A stretch of DNA of 64,000 bases from UKL13-2 sp038321965 (GTDB lineage: Bacteria > Pseudomonadota > Gammaproteobacteria > Burkholderiales > Usitatibacteraceae), in the NCBI GenBank assembly GCA_038321965.1, contig JBBQFL010000018.1:14850-78849 (forward strand), read 5' to 3'. Numbering within the stretch: the stretch's first letter is position 1; the number at the start of each line of letters is the position of its first letter. The position numbers and the translations under genes were made by a program. Of this stretch, positions 1 to 8,735 are shown one piece after another. The notes below the pieces were generated by a model, which did not search any database, was not told the DNA's origin, and was given only the letters and a program-made list of their open reading frames with translations.

Positions 1-1213
1 CAGCGCCCACTGCCTCGGACAATCGCAACGCGAGACTTACCGACGAATTGATGGTGAGATCAATTTCAGTAAGCAATTTTGATTTGGCCCGCGCCACCTC
101 GGCTTCGGTGACCGGGCTGGCTGTAAACCCGTCGAGACCTGCAAGGAATATCCGCCGCGCGTCGTCGAGGGATTGCTCCTTGCGCAACTCGGCCCAAACC
201 AGTGACACGGTCGGGTCGCGGTTTTCAAGGTTTTGACCTGCAACGTTGGTGGCTTTCTTTGGCTCTACCAATAGTTTGTGCAGCCGTCCAGAAGGTGCGT
301 TCGTCAGCACTTCGGACAAGAGCACTGTAAGGGCGTAGTCCGCGTGGGCCATCGGCGGCACGTGGTGCCCGGCTGCGATTACCTGTACATCACCATTGCG
401 CTCCAGCGTGACGCTGCGGCCGCCATCCTGAACTGGCTCTTGAGTATGTAGCGTCTGTAACACGCGTTTGGGCTTCGCAATTGCACCAAAATGCCTGGCA
501 ACCATCGCGAGCGTCTTCACCTCATCGATGCGTCCGGCGATAGTGAGTACCGCATTGTCTGGCTGGTAGTGTCTGGCGTAGAACGCCTGTAGACGCGGCA
601 CCTGGACGTTTTCTATGTCGGAACGCGCGCCAATGGTCGACTTTCCATAGTTGTGCCAGAGGTACATGGTCGACACGATCCGCTCGGTCAGGATCGATGT
701 GGGATCGTTTTCACCAATTTCGAACTCATTGCGCACGACCGGCATTTCAGTGACCAGATCGGATTTGCGAATGAAGGAATTGATCATTCGATCCGCTTCC
801 AGCGACAACGCCCAGTCGAGCTGCTCGTCGGATGCGGTGAACACCTCGTAGTAGTTGGTGCGGTCACTCCAGGTCGATGCATTCCACTGCGCGCCGCGCA
901 GGGTAAATTCATCGGTGATCTTCGGGTGTTTCTTCGAGCCTTTGAACAGCATGTGCTCCAACAAATGCGCCATGCCGGATTCACCATAATTCTCGTGCCT
1001 CGAGCCAACCTTGTACGTTATGTTTACAACAATTTGCGGCTTTGACGGATCGGGTGCGATCAGTACCTCTAGGCCATTGGCAAGACGATATTGCGTTATC
1101 CCTTCGACTGACGCGATTCTGGTCACGCCCTTGGGAGGAGCTGGGATTGCGAGGGCCATGAATGAAAAGAACATCGCGCCGGAAAGAAGGGCCAGTCGAA
1201 TCAGAATATGCAT
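1..1213 (-). CDS. M16 family zinc metallopeptidase, partial (C-terminus beyond window)
   Basis: This reading frame is open from an ATG at 1213 to the left edge, giving about 404 residues with no stop, so the C-terminal part is missing. A signal peptide-like N-terminus (MHILIRLALLSGAMFFSFMA) is followed by QYRLANGLEVLIAPD and the inverted zinc motif HLLEH (H83, E86, H87), diagnostic of pitrilysin/insulinase-type M16 peptidases. The following NEFEIGENDP segment fits the family's second zinc-ligand helix. It is probably a periplasmic peptidase that degrades peptides or processes exported proteins. Bacterial M16 genes often occur as pairs, and a partner could lie beyond the edge. No strong Shine-Dalgarno sequence is visible. 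Confidence 0.9.
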   Translation of the reverse strand, partial: MHILIRLALLSGAMFFSFMALAIPAPPKGVTRIASVEGITQYRLANGLEVLIAPDPSKPQIVVNITYKVGSRHENYGESGMAHLLEHMLFKGSKKHPKITDEFTLRGAQWNASTWSDRTNYYEVFTASDEQLDWALSLEADRMINSFIRKSDLVTEMPVVRNEFEIGENDPTSILTERIVSTMYLWHNYGKSTIGARSDIENVQVPRLQAFYARHYQPDNAVLTIAGRIDEVKTLAMVARHFGAIAKPKRVLQTLHTQEPVQDGGRSVTLERNGDVQVIAAGHHVPPMAHADYALTVLLSEVLTNAPSGRLHKLLVEPKKATNVAGQNLENRDPTVSLVWAELRKEQSLDDARRIFLAGLDGFTASPVTEAEVARAKSKLLTEIDLTINSSVSLALRLSEAVGA

Positions 1214-1354
1214 ATCAATTGATTTGGGAAATATCGGAATTCGGGCGGAGACGCCGGGAAATTGAAAGTCGCCTGCGGGTACCACGATTCTTGCAGGAAA
1301 CGCGAGATACGCATGTAACAGAATGTGCCGACAGAAATTTTGTTCCCGCCAGAA

Positions 1355-2956
1355 TCACACCGGGATCGCACTATCGGACTTGATCATGTCCGCCGCCTTT
1401 TCTGCAATCATGATGGTCGGTGCATTGGTGTTGCCGCTGATCACCCGAGGCATAATGGAGGCATCAACAACGCGAAGGCGCTCTATGCCGTGCACCCGCA
1501 AACGACTGTCGACGACGTCGCCGGGGGCCTGTCCCATGCGACAGGATCCGACAGGGTGATAAATCGTATCCGCCTGGCTGCGAATAAACGTTTCAATTTC
1601 GCTATCGGTCTGTGCGTCAGCGGTTCGACGCAGTTCGGTGGCGCCGAAATTGGCGAGTGCCGGCTGGTTGAGGATGCGCCGCATCTGTTTGAAGCCGCGT
1701 ACCATGCGAGCCATGTCGTCTGGATCGGCGAAGAAATTGGGGTCGATCAGAGGCGATGCCATCGGGTCTGCACTGGCGAGGGTTACGCTACCGCGACTAA
1801 GCGGCCGCAGCAGGCAAACATGACAGGAGAAGCCGTGTCCAAACACGGTCTTCCGCCCGTGGTCCAGCAGTTTGCCAACGACAAAATGCAATTGCAGATC
1901 GGGAATGGCTTCGCCCGGATCACTTTTGATAAATCCACCAGCTTCGGCGAAATTAGATGTAAGCACACCCGTACGCTGACCACGCCACTCGAGCACACCC
2001 TTAAGCATGTGCCAGGCACCGGCAATCGAGAGACCGAACAAATCCTTCAGGTGCGGCGCGTCGTACACCTGTACGGTGTCGATATGGTCATGAAAATTGG
2101 CTCCAACGCCGGCCAGATCATGTACCACTGCGATACCGTGTTGAGCAAGCTGCGACGCAGGGCCGATTCCGGAAAGCATCAGTAGCTGTGGGGACTGTAT
2201 CGCCCCAGCACAAAGCAACACTTCTCGTTGCGCCATCACCTGATGCAACTTGCCGCCGCGCCGATACTCGACGCCAATGGCCCGCCTGCCCTCCATCAGG
2301 ATTCGAGTCGTGTGCGCGCCGGTAATGACCTGCAAATTTGGCCGACCAAGATTAGGTGTGAGATACGCCTTGGCTGCGCTATGGCGCTCGCCGTTTTTGT
2401 GGGTCACCTGATATTGCCCGACGCCTTCCTGTTCCGCGCCATTGAAGTCCGGGTTGACGGCAAAGCCTGCCTGAGCGCCCGCGTCTACAAAATGTGACGC
2501 AAACCGGTTGGGACTGCGCAAATCCATGACATTCAGCGGGCCACCTACGCCATGAAATGCGTCCGCGCCACGTTCGTTATGTTCGGCGCGCTTGAAATAC
2601 GGCAACACCTCGTCATACGACCAACCCGAATTACCTAATGACGCCCAGTTGTCATAATCGCTGCGGTGACCTCGGGCATACACCATTGCATTGATGGAAC
2701 TCGAACCGCCGAGTACTTTGCCACGCGGCTGATAGCCGATCCTTCCATCCAGCCCTCGTTGCGGAACGGTGTTGAACGCCCAGTTGGCCTGTCCGGCCTG
2801 CGCCATCAGTGCGATACCTGCCGGGCAGTGAATCAACACACTACGATCTGCGGGACCCGCTTCAAGTAGCGTTACGGTGGTATCCGGGTTTTCAGTCAAA
2901 CGTGACGCGAGTACACAACCGGCGGAGCCGCCGCCAACAATGATGTAGTCAGTCAT
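1355..2956 (-). CDS. GMC family FAD-dependent oxidoreductase (choline/alcohol dehydrogenase-like)
   Basis: 533 residues, full length for the glucose-methanol-choline oxidoreductase family. The N-terminal Rossmann motif YIIVGGGSAGCVLASRL binds the FAD ADP moiety, followed by LLEAGP. A GMC signature is seen at GKVLGGSSSINAMVYARG. The C-terminal catalytic region carries HPVGSCRMG (His near residue 467) and SGNTNAPTIMIAEKAA (Asn near 511). It probably oxidises a primary alcohol to an aldehyde at the membrane or in the cytoplasm. Choline dehydrogenase (BetA) and aliphatic alcohol dehydrogenase (AlkJ) are both possible, and there is no betB or betI neighbour to favour choline. It stands alone between the M16 gene and rlmB. 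Confidence 0.9.
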   Translation of the reverse strand: MTDYIIVGGGSAGCVLASRLTENPDTTVTLLEAGPADRSVLIHCPAGIALMAQAGQANWAFNTVPQRGLDGRIGYQPRGKVLGGSSSINAMVYARGHRSDYDNWASLGNSGWSYDEVLPYFKRAEHNERGADAFHGVGGPLNVMDLRSPNRFASHFVDAGAQAGFAVNPDFNGAEQEGVGQYQVTHKNGERHSAAKAYLTPNLGRPNLQVITGAHTTRILMEGRRAIGVEYRRGGKLHQVMAQREVLLCAGAIQSPQLLMLSGIGPASQLAQHGIAVVHDLAGVGANFHDHIDTVQVYDAPHLKDLFGLSIAGAWHMLKGVLEWRGQRTGVLTSNFAEAGGFIKSDPGEAIPDLQLHFVVGKLLDHGRKTVFGHGFSCHVCLLRPLSRGSVTLASADPMASPLIDPNFFADPDDMARMVRGFKQMRRILNQPALANFGATELRRTADAQTDSEIETFIRSQADTIYHPVGSCRMGQAPGDVVDSRLRVHGIERLRVVDASIMPRVISGNTNAPTIMIAEKAADMIKSDSAIPV

Positions 2957-3004
2957 GAAAATTTAATTGTTTGATTTTTTGATAAGCAACGCGGACGCGA
3001 GTCG

Positions 3005-3748
3005 CTACGCAGTCGCAATTTCCCGTTGGCGCCGGGCTTCAAACAGGCAAACACCGGATGCAACGGAAACGTTGAGGCTTTCGACTGCGCCGAACATCGG
3101 GATACTGACGATCTGGTCGCAGTTTTCACGGGTAAGGCGGCGCAATCCCTCACCCTCCGCGCCCAGCACCCATGCCAGCGGGCCGGCAAGCTTGGCCTCG
3201 AACAGCGACGCTTGACCATCTTCGTCTGTACCAACAATCCAGATATCGCGATCCTTCAATTCGCGCAGGGTACGAGCCAGGTTGGTGACCGTAATGTAGG
3301 GGATCGACTCGGCGGCACCGGACGCAACCTTCATCGCAACTGCAGTCAGACCGACGCTTCGATCCTTGGGAGCGATCACAGCATGCGCTCCGGCAGCGTC
3401 GGCGACACGCAGACAGGCGCCGAGATTGTGCGGATCGGTGACGCCGTCGAGCAACAGCAACAATGGCGGCACCGTCAAGGTATCGAGAACATCATCGACA
3501 AACTGCGGTAAGGCGGTTGCCTCGACATTGGCGACGACGCCCTGATGCCGAGCATTGCCGGTCATGCCATCAAGACGCTTGCCATCGACTTGCATCACCC
3601 GCAGATCACGCGCCTTTGCGTTTTCGATCAGAGCCTGCATCCGTTTGTCGTCGCGCTTGGCATCGACAAAAATCTCGCGGACACTCTCAGCGCGTGTACG
3701 TAGGCGTGCACCGACCGCGTGGAAGCCAAAAATAATCTGCGGTTTCAT
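3005..3748 (-). CDS. rlmB: 23S rRNA (guanosine(2251)-2'-O)-methyltransferase RlmB
   Basis: 247 residues, the usual size for RlmB. The N-terminal substrate-binding domain (IIFGFHAVGARL, then the GNARHQGVVA segment) precedes a SpoU/TrmH knotted methyltransferase domain. Its motifs are DPHNLGACLRVADAAG, LGAEGEGL and IPMFGAVESLNVSVASGV, which form the SAM-binding trefoil knot. It methylates G2251 in the peptidyl-transferase P-loop of 23S rRNA. Its ATG overlaps the rnr stop by four bases (ATGA), so the two genes are translationally coupled, an arrangement common in beta- and gammaproteobacteria. Confidence 0.97.
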   Translation of the reverse strand: MKPQIIFGFHAVGARLRTRAESVREIFVDAKRDDKRMQALIENAKARDLRVMQVDGKRLDGMTGNARHQGVVANVEATALPQFVDDVLDTLTVPPLLLLLDGVTDPHNLGACLRVADAAGAHAVIAPKDRSVGLTAVAMKVASGAAESIPYITVTNLARTLRELKDRDIWIVGTDEDGQASLFEAKLAGPLAWVLGAEGEGLRRLTRENCDQIVSIPMFGAVESLNVSVASGVCLFEARRQREIATA

Positions 3749-6276
3749 TTTTTCTTCTTCGTCTGCGTCGTGGCGGCCTTCTTCACCTTGGGAATCGGCT
3801 TGGAAACCGCCTTCGCTTTCGTTGCCACTTTGCCTTTGGGCCCAGCGCCAGCAAAGCCGGCCATCGGCGTCGTCGGTGGATTGGCACTGCTAACAGTAAT
3901 TACTGTCTTGTCGGCTTTTGCCTCACGCGCCTCGCGGGTTTCACGTACTGGCGAGCGCAAGACCTGCGGAGACACGGAAGGCGCCTTGACCCCTTTCCCC
4001 ACTGCCGTCTTTGTAAGTTGCTGCTTCAATACGGCGGAAGGTGTGTACTTGCCCTTGCTGCGATGGACGTTTTCATCGTTGTCGTCAGCCTTCTTCAATA
4101 GCTGACCGGCGAGCGAGAAGTCGATTTTGCTGGTTTCAATATCGACCCGCGCGACCTTGATGTTTACGCGGTCAGACAACTGGAATTTCTTCTTGGTGCG
4201 CTCGCCGATAATGGCGTGCTTGGCCTGATCAAAATGGAAGTAGTCCTGGCCAAACTCGGAAATGTGCACCAGCCCTTCGACATAAACCTCGTCGAGCGTG
4301 ACAAAAATGCCAAACCCGGTAACGCCGGTGATGGTTCCCGCGAAGGTCTCGCCAAGGCGGTCCTTCATGTAGTAGCACTTCAGCCATGCGGTGACATCGC
4401 GCGTAGCTTCATCAGCACGGCGTTCTGTTGCCGAACACTGCATGCCCAGTTGCTCCCATGGGACTTTCGGGTCGTATGCGGTGGCATGCAAAATCGCCTT
4501 GATCGCGCGATGCGTGAGCAAATCGGGGTAGCGGCGGATGGGTGAGGTGAAATGCGTGTACGCATCGTAAGAAAGCCCGAAGTGGCCGATATTGTCAGGG
4601 CTGTAAACCGCCTGCTTCATCGACCGCAGCAACACCGTCTGCAACAGCGGCGCGTCCGGGCGATCCTTGATTTTCTTCAATAGCTCGGCGTAATCGCGAG
4701 GACTTGGCGTCTTGCCACCGGCCAGGGTCAGCGCGAAATCCTTGAGCATAATGCGCAGGCCGTCGAGTTTCTCTTCGCTCGGGCCGGCATGGATACGATA
4801 AAGCGCAGGATGTTCGTGTTCGATCAGGAAATTGGCGGTGCTCACATTGGCTGCCAGCATGCACTCTTCGATCAAGCGATGGGCGTCGTTACGCGTGGAT
4901 GGCACGATGTTTTCAATCTTGCCACCCTCGGTAAACAGCATCACAGTTTCCGCGGTATCAAAGTCGATTGCGCCGCGCTTGTTGCGTGCGGCCAGCAGCA
5001 CCTGAAATACTTCGTCCAGATGATGCAAATGCTCCCATAGGTTTTTGGCAATGTCGTGATCAGGCTCATTCACGTACAAAAGTTTGGCGACGTTGGTGTA
5101 AGTCAGTCTGGCAGCGGAGTGGAATACCGCTTCCATGAACTCATAGCGCTTGATTTCACCCGTTGCGGAAATTGACATTTCGCATACCAGTGCCAGCCGG
5201 TCAACACTTGGCTTCAGCGAACACATCTCGTTCGACAACGCCTCGGGCAGCATCGGGATTACCCGGCGCGGGAAATAGACAGAATTGCCGCGTAATCTAG
5301 CTTCGCGATCCAGCGCGTCGCCGGTTTTGACGTAATGTGATACGTCGGCGATTGCCACCAGCAAACGGAAGCCCTTGCCTTGTCGCTCGCAATACACGGC
5401 ATCGTCAAAGTCGCGCGCCGTTTCGCCATCGATGGTTACAAAAGGTAAATCGCGCAGGTCGGCACGCCCCTTCATATCGGTGGCCGTGACTTTTTTCGGG
5501 ACCTTTTTCTCAAGTGCCACGACGTCGTCGGGCCAGATGTGGGGGAGATCATGCTTGCGCAAGGCAATTTCGATTTCCATACCAGGGTCAGCGTAGTTAC
5601 CCAACACTTCGGTCACCCGCGCCACCGGCTCGGAATTTTTTGCCGGTTGCGCGACCAGTTCAACCATGACCACCTGGCCACTCTTTGCGCCACCATCAAA
5701 GCCGGGTTCGACCAGAATATCCTGACTGATACGCTTGTTTTCGGCGACAACAAAGAGCACGCCACGCTCCGAAAAAAGACGGCCAACCAGTGTGGTATTT
5801 TTTCGCTCAAGCACCTCAACGATGGAACCCTCACGGCGACCGCGACGGTCCAAGCCACCAGCCCGCACCATCGCACGATCACCATCGAGCACCCGGTGCA
5901 TCTGCTTGGGACCTAGAAACAAATCATCGGAACCATCGTCGGGGATCAGGAATCCGAATCCGTCCGGGTGCCCTTGCACGCGACCCGGGATCAAATCGAG
6001 TTTTTCGACCAGGCAGATATCGCCCTGCCGGTTTCGCATCACTTGCGCTTCTCGCTCCATGGCCGCAAGTCGACGGGTAAAGCCATCGACTTCGTCCCCA
6101 CCGATATCGAGCATTTCGCTCAACTGGGCCATATTCAAAGGTACGCCGGCTTTGGCCAGCATTTCGAGAATTAGCTCTCGACTCGGAAGCGGGTTTTCGT
6201 ACTTGGCCTGCTCGCGTGCTTTATGTGGATCGGCAGCGCGAGGCGACTGGTGCGATTTATTGTTTTTTTTGGTCAA
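3745..6276 (-). CDS. rnr: Ribonuclease R (3'-5' exoribonuclease)
   Basis: 843 residues, in the RNase R size range. Order: N-terminal winged-helix region (NPLPSRELILEMLAKAG), two cold-shock OB domains (VQGHPDGFGFLIPDDG), the RNB catalytic core with the acidic cluster DGETARDFDDAVYCE, an S1 domain (GTITGVTGFGIFVTLDEVYV) and a Lys-rich C-terminal tail ending KKAATTQTKKKK. It degrades structured RNA and takes part in rRNA quality control. The only usable start is TTG at 6276, because no ATG lies upstream in frame; AAAG stands a few bases before it as a weak ribosome site. rlmB follows with a four-base overlap. Confidence 0.96.
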   Translation of the reverse strand: MTKKNNKSHQSPRAADPHKAREQAKYENPLPSRELILEMLAKAGVPLNMAQLSEMLDIGGDEVDGFTRRLAAMEREAQVMRNRQGDICLVEKLDLIPGRVQGHPDGFGFLIPDDGSDDLFLGPKQMHRVLDGDRAMVRAGGLDRRGRREGSIVEVLERKNTTLVGRLFSERGVLFVVAENKRISQDILVEPGFDGGAKSGQVVMVELVAQPAKNSEPVARVTEVLGNYADPGMEIEIALRKHDLPHIWPDDVVALEKKVPKKVTATDMKGRADLRDLPFVTIDGETARDFDDAVYCERQGKGFRLLVAIADVSHYVKTGDALDREARLRGNSVYFPRRVIPMLPEALSNEMCSLKPSVDRLALVCEMSISATGEIKRYEFMEAVFHSAARLTYTNVAKLLYVNEPDHDIAKNLWEHLHHLDEVFQVLLAARNKRGAIDFDTAETVMLFTEGGKIENIVPSTRNDAHRLIEECMLAANVSTANFLIEHEHPALYRIHAGPSEEKLDGLRIMLKDFALTLAGGKTPSPRDYAELLKKIKDRPDAPLLQTVLLRSMKQAVYSPDNIGHFGLSYDAYTHFTSPIRRYPDLLTHRAIKAILHATAYDPKVPWEQLGMQCSATERRADEATRDVTAWLKCYYMKDRLGETFAGTITGVTGFGIFVTLDEVYVEGLVHISEFGQDYFHFDQAKHAIIGERTKKKFQLSDRVNIKVARVDIETSKIDFSLAGQLLKKADDNDENVHRSKGKYTPSAVLKQQLTKTAVGKGVKAPSVSPQVLRSPVRETREAREAKADKTVITVSSANPPTTPMAGFAGAGPKGKVATKAKAVSKPIPKVKKAATTQTKKKK

Positions 6277-6320
6277 AATGTCTTTCGGAATCCGTAGACT
6301 GAAAAATGAAATAGTAAAAG

Positions 6321-6349
6321 TGGACAGGCGGGGCGGTATTCGCTATGAT
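6321..6349 (+). promoter_or_regulatory. Sigma-70-type promoter for tRNA-Leu
   Basis: TGGACA (6321-6326), a 17-bp spacer, then TATGAT (6344-6349). Each hexamer differs from consensus at only one position and the spacing is ideal. Transcription would begin near 6356, about 50 bases before the mature tRNA. The assignment rests on sequence pattern only. Confidence 0.65.
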
Positions 6350-6404
6350 TCGCCCTCATTTTACGCGAAGCGTCGCATGCATAATACGCTTTCGCAACCT
6401 GTAA

Positions 6405-6491
6405 GCCCGGATGGCGGAATTGGTAGACGCACTAGGTTCAGGTCCTAGCGCCGGCAACGGTGTGGAGGTTCGAGTCCTCTTTCGGGCACCA
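6405..6491 (+). tRNA. tRNA-Leu (anticodon CAG)
   Basis: 87 nt class II tRNA. The 5' acceptor strand GCCCGGA pairs with the 3' strand TTCGGGC (one G-T pair), followed by discriminator A and an encoded CCA (6489-6491). The anticodon arm is CTAGG-TTCAGGT-CCTAG with anticodon CAG, reading CUG. A long variable arm (GCCGGCAACGGTGT region) and the T-arm GAGGTTCGAGTCCTC are visible. It lies upstream of and divergent from rnr, the usual neighbour in betaproteobacteria. Confidence 0.96.
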
Positions 6492-6520
6492 AGCTAAAAA
6501 ACCGCTTCGGCGGTTTTTTT
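6476..6520 (+). repeat. Direct repeat copy 1: tRNA-Leu 3' end plus terminator
   Basis: This 45-bp segment spans the T-arm and acceptor 3' strand of tRNA-Leu, its CCA and the terminator. It recurs at 6664-6708 with a single difference (AAGCT against AAGTT). Confidence 0.85.
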
Positions 6521-6521
6521 T
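6500..6521 (+). terminator. Rho-independent terminator of tRNA-Leu
   Basis: Stem AACCGC/GCGGTT with a TTCG tetraloop, followed by a run of T to 6521, eight bases after the encoded CCA. A preceding A run makes it potentially bidirectional. Confidence 0.85.
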
Positions 6522-6663
6522 CGTCGACGCTCGAAAAGCGATGCCCTGCGGCATCGCGTGAGGACTCGAAAGACCGGCCATGCAGGGCCGGTCGGGGTCG
6601 CGCGAGCGTAGCGGAGTGTGACCGAGTCCGTCGTGCAAGTGAGCGTAGCTAACACAAGCAGTG
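6522..6663. other. Non-coding spacer with two hairpins between the tRNA 3'-end repeats
   Basis: No credible gene is seen. Two compact inverted repeats are present: GCGATGCC-ctgc-GGCATCGC and ACCGGCC-atgca-GGCCGGT. Open frames through this segment run across the tRNA and both repeats and have no coding character. It may be the remnant of a short insertion or a decayed tRNA duplication. Confidence 0.5.
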
Positions 6664-6708
6664 CCTCTTTCGGGCACCAAGTTAAAAAACCGCTTCGGCG
6701 GTTTTTTT
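6664..6708 (+). repeat. Direct repeat copy 2: truncated tRNA-Leu 3' end plus terminator
   Basis: This copy begins CCTCTTTCGGGCACCA and continues through the same terminator hairpin. No tRNA 5' half precedes it, so it is not a functional tRNA. It resembles an att-type footprint left by integration at a tRNA 3' end, or a partial tandem duplication. mshN ends 88 bp further on. Confidence 0.8.
6684..6708. terminator. Bidirectional terminator at the end of the msh operon
   Basis: AAAAAACCGC-TTCG-GCGGTTTTTTT has an A run on one side and a T run on the other, so it can act on either strand. On the minus strand it lies about 90 bp after the mshN stop and is the first good terminator for the pilus operon. 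Confidence 0.7.
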
Positions 6709-6795
6709 GTTTCTGAAAAACATAAAACCCAGCAATGAAGACGCTCTCCAGCCACTTTCTCGCCACAACCCGCGCCAGTCTTAGACTTTCGCGAA

Positions 6796-7851
6796 TTACT
6801 TTCTTCCTGCAATTCCAAGCTGTTGGAGATAAGCAGCAATGGTCGGCGTCACCGCGTCACGCTCCCGTGCCTTTTCGACCCAGACCTCCGCCTCCTCAGT
6901 CTTGCCGATGGCTGCCAGCGAAATTGCCGCACCTAGCATCCATTTGCCTTCTGTCGGTCTCATTCGCAGAGCGGCCTGGTACGTTGCCGCAGCTTCCGCA
7001 TGCCGGGACAGGCGTTGCTCAGCGTTGCCACGCAACGCGAGCGCGTCCGCGTCTTGCGCGAATTGGCGTTCAAAGCGATTCAGCAGATCCAGCGCTGCCT
7101 GGGCACTGTTGTCAGCTACGTGCAGGCGCGCCAATTCGCGCGCCAGTATTGTAATCGCCGGGCTATTGCCGCCGAGTTCAGCGGCCGCCAGCGCTTCACG
7201 GATGGTGGCAACGGCTGCTGTTCGAGAGCCATCGTTCCACAAGGCGCGCGCAGTTAACACCGTTTCGCCTGCTGCAATTTGACGCACCGGCACATTGGTA
7301 ATCGTCGTTCGACCTGGATTCGCGGACCGACTTGTCGGTGGCGGCTCAACGCTGGCGCGTGGCGCAACTGTCTCGGCCACCATTGCCGACAATTGCATAG
7401 ACAACTTGAGCATCTCCGTGGGAGCGCGAGGCTGTGGCTGCGGCGTCGTGGTCGATTGCGGGGCAGAAGTGTCGACGGGCACGGCAGCTACGCTGACCGT
7501 TGCCACCACCGGCACAGCGGCCGATGGTGGAGACACAAGTTCAGATGCCAGCGCAACGGGCTTTTTTGTGGCTGGCTGCTGCGCGGGTACAACCGGGGGC
7601 GCAGGCACTGTTGCGAACCTGCTTTCGGGCTCCATGAACTGGCGTTGCGGAGGCCATTGCCGCCACGAAAATACCGCCAACGAAAGCGTACAAAAGAGCA
7701 ATGCAATCGTCCAGAGGGCGCGACGACCGCGCGGCGGTGGTGTCGTGCGTGGCGGGATACTGCGGATGTCCTTGTTCACCTTCGCAGACTCAGTCTCGGC
7801 AGCGGCACGACGAAGATCGATGTCCTGCAACATGCGATTGACGACGCTCAC
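6796..7851 (-). CDS. mshN: MSHA biogenesis protein MshN (TPR protein)
   Basis: 351 residues. It begins MSVVNRMLQDIDLR, typical of MshN. A single transmembrane helix (ALWTIALLFCTLSLAVFSW, near 45-63) is followed by a Pro/Thr-rich linker and C-terminal tetratricopeptide repeats (about 200-345, e.g. RGNAEQRLSRHAEAAATYQ). It is an inner-membrane, TPR-containing component of the mannose-sensitive haemagglutinin pilus machine, probably assisting secretin or motor assembly. The start overlaps the mshM stop by four bases. It is the last gene of the operon. Confidence 0.85.
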   Translation of the reverse strand: MSVVNRMLQDIDLRRAAAETESAKVNKDIRSIPPRTTPPPRGRRALWTIALLFCTLSLAVFSWRQWPPQRQFMEPESRFATVPAPPVVPAQQPATKKPVALASELVSPPSAAVPVVATVSVAAVPVDTSAPQSTTTPQPQPRAPTEMLKLSMQLSAMVAETVAPRASVEPPPTSRSANPGRTTITNVPVRQIAAGETVLTARALWNDGSRTAAVATIREALAAAELGGNSPAITILARELARLHVADNSAQAALDLLNRFERQFAQDADALALRGNAEQRLSRHAEAAATYQAALRMRPTEGKWMLGAAISLAAIGKTEEAEVWVEKARERDAVTPTIAAYLQQLGIAGRK

Positions 7852-8729
7852 CTCGACCCCACTTCACCGCGCTTTGACGTCAGCAGGCGTTTCAGCCACG
7901 ATTCGCGCGGGTCGGCCGGCAATGCCGCGCCGGTATCATCGGCTGCCATGGCGACATGGCGGTCGCTAATATGTGTCAGGCCTTCGCCGAAGGCCAGCAT
8001 CATGGATTTATGTGCGATGACGTTGATCAGGCGAGGAATGCCGCCGCTTCGGCGCGACAGTTCATTGACGGCTGCTTCGTCGAAAATTTGTGAGTCAGCT
8101 GCCCCAGCGACGCTTAGTCGATGCGCAACGTACTTGCCGACTTCTTCCGCGCACATTGGCTCGATGCTATCAGCAAAGGTAATCCGCTGAAGCAGTTGCC
8201 GCAGATGCGGCTGTGCCAGCTTTACATCCAGCTCTGGCTGCCCGAACAACACGATTTGCAGGAGCTTCCTTTTCTCGGTCTCAATGTTGGACATCAGTCG
8301 CAATATTTCGACCGTCTCGTCCGGAATACACTGCGCTTCATCAACGATCAGCACGACGCGCCGTCCGACTCGCGCGTGGCCCAGCAGACAGCGTTTTAAT
8401 TCCTTGACCACACGATGCGACGATTCGCCGGGCTCAACGGTTATTTTGAGCTCTTCACAAACCGCTAGAAGCATCGCGCCCGCATCGACCGCTGGATTTG
8501 GGATATAGGCAGTCTCGCATTTGGAAGCCAGCGCACCCAGCAGGCGCCGGCAAAGTAGCGTCTTGCCGCAGCCCACTTCCGCTGTAATCTTTACAAATCC
8601 TTCCCCTGATCGAAGTGCGACAAGAAGTGTGTTGAGTGCTGCCTGCGCACCTCGGTGAGCGAAAAAAAAAGTAGTGTCGGGCGTCAGCGAAAACGGGAGC
8701 TCGCGCAAACCGAAATGACCTCGGTACAT
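7848..8729 (-). CDS. mshM: MSHA biogenesis ATPase MshM (ExeA/GspA-like AAA)
   Basis: 293 residues. The N-terminus FGLRELPFSLTPDTTFFF is the hallmark of the ExeA/GspA family. Walker A is AEVGCGKTLLCRRLLG (near 48-63) and Walker B is RVVLIVDEAQ. In relatives this ATPase helps place or open the secretin at the peptidoglycan. It lies directly after mshL (six-base gap) and overlaps mshN, matching the order known in Vibrio and Shewanella MSHA loci. No PG-binding domain is attached in this version. Confidence 0.88.
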   Translation of the reverse strand: MYRGHFGLRELPFSLTPDTTFFFAHRGAQAALNTLLVALRSGEGFVKITAEVGCGKTLLCRRLLGALASKCETAYIPNPAVDAGAMLLAVCEELKITVEPGESSHRVVKELKRCLLGHARVGRRVVLIVDEAQCIPDETVEILRLMSNIETEKRKLLQIVLFGQPELDVKLAQPHLRQLLQRITFADSIEPMCAEEVGKYVAHRLSVAGAADSQIFDEAAVNELSRRSGGIPRLINVIAHKSMMLAFGEGLTHISDRHVAMAADDTGAALPADPRESWLKRLLTSKRGEVGSR

Positions 8730-8735
8730 CGCGGA

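Noticed and set aside
1325..2185. 286-codon plus-strand frame opposite the GMC oxidoreductase
   Set aside because: It lies wholly antisense to a clear family member, has no recognisable domain and reflects the codon bias of the opposite strand.
6438..6839. 133-codon minus-strand frame across tRNA-Leu
   Set aside because: It reads through the tRNA, both terminators and the tail of mshN; its internal repeats mirror the duplicated tRNA end.
7279..8190. 303-codon plus-strand frame
   Set aside because: Antisense to mshN and mshM, His/Arg/Cys-rich with no domain.
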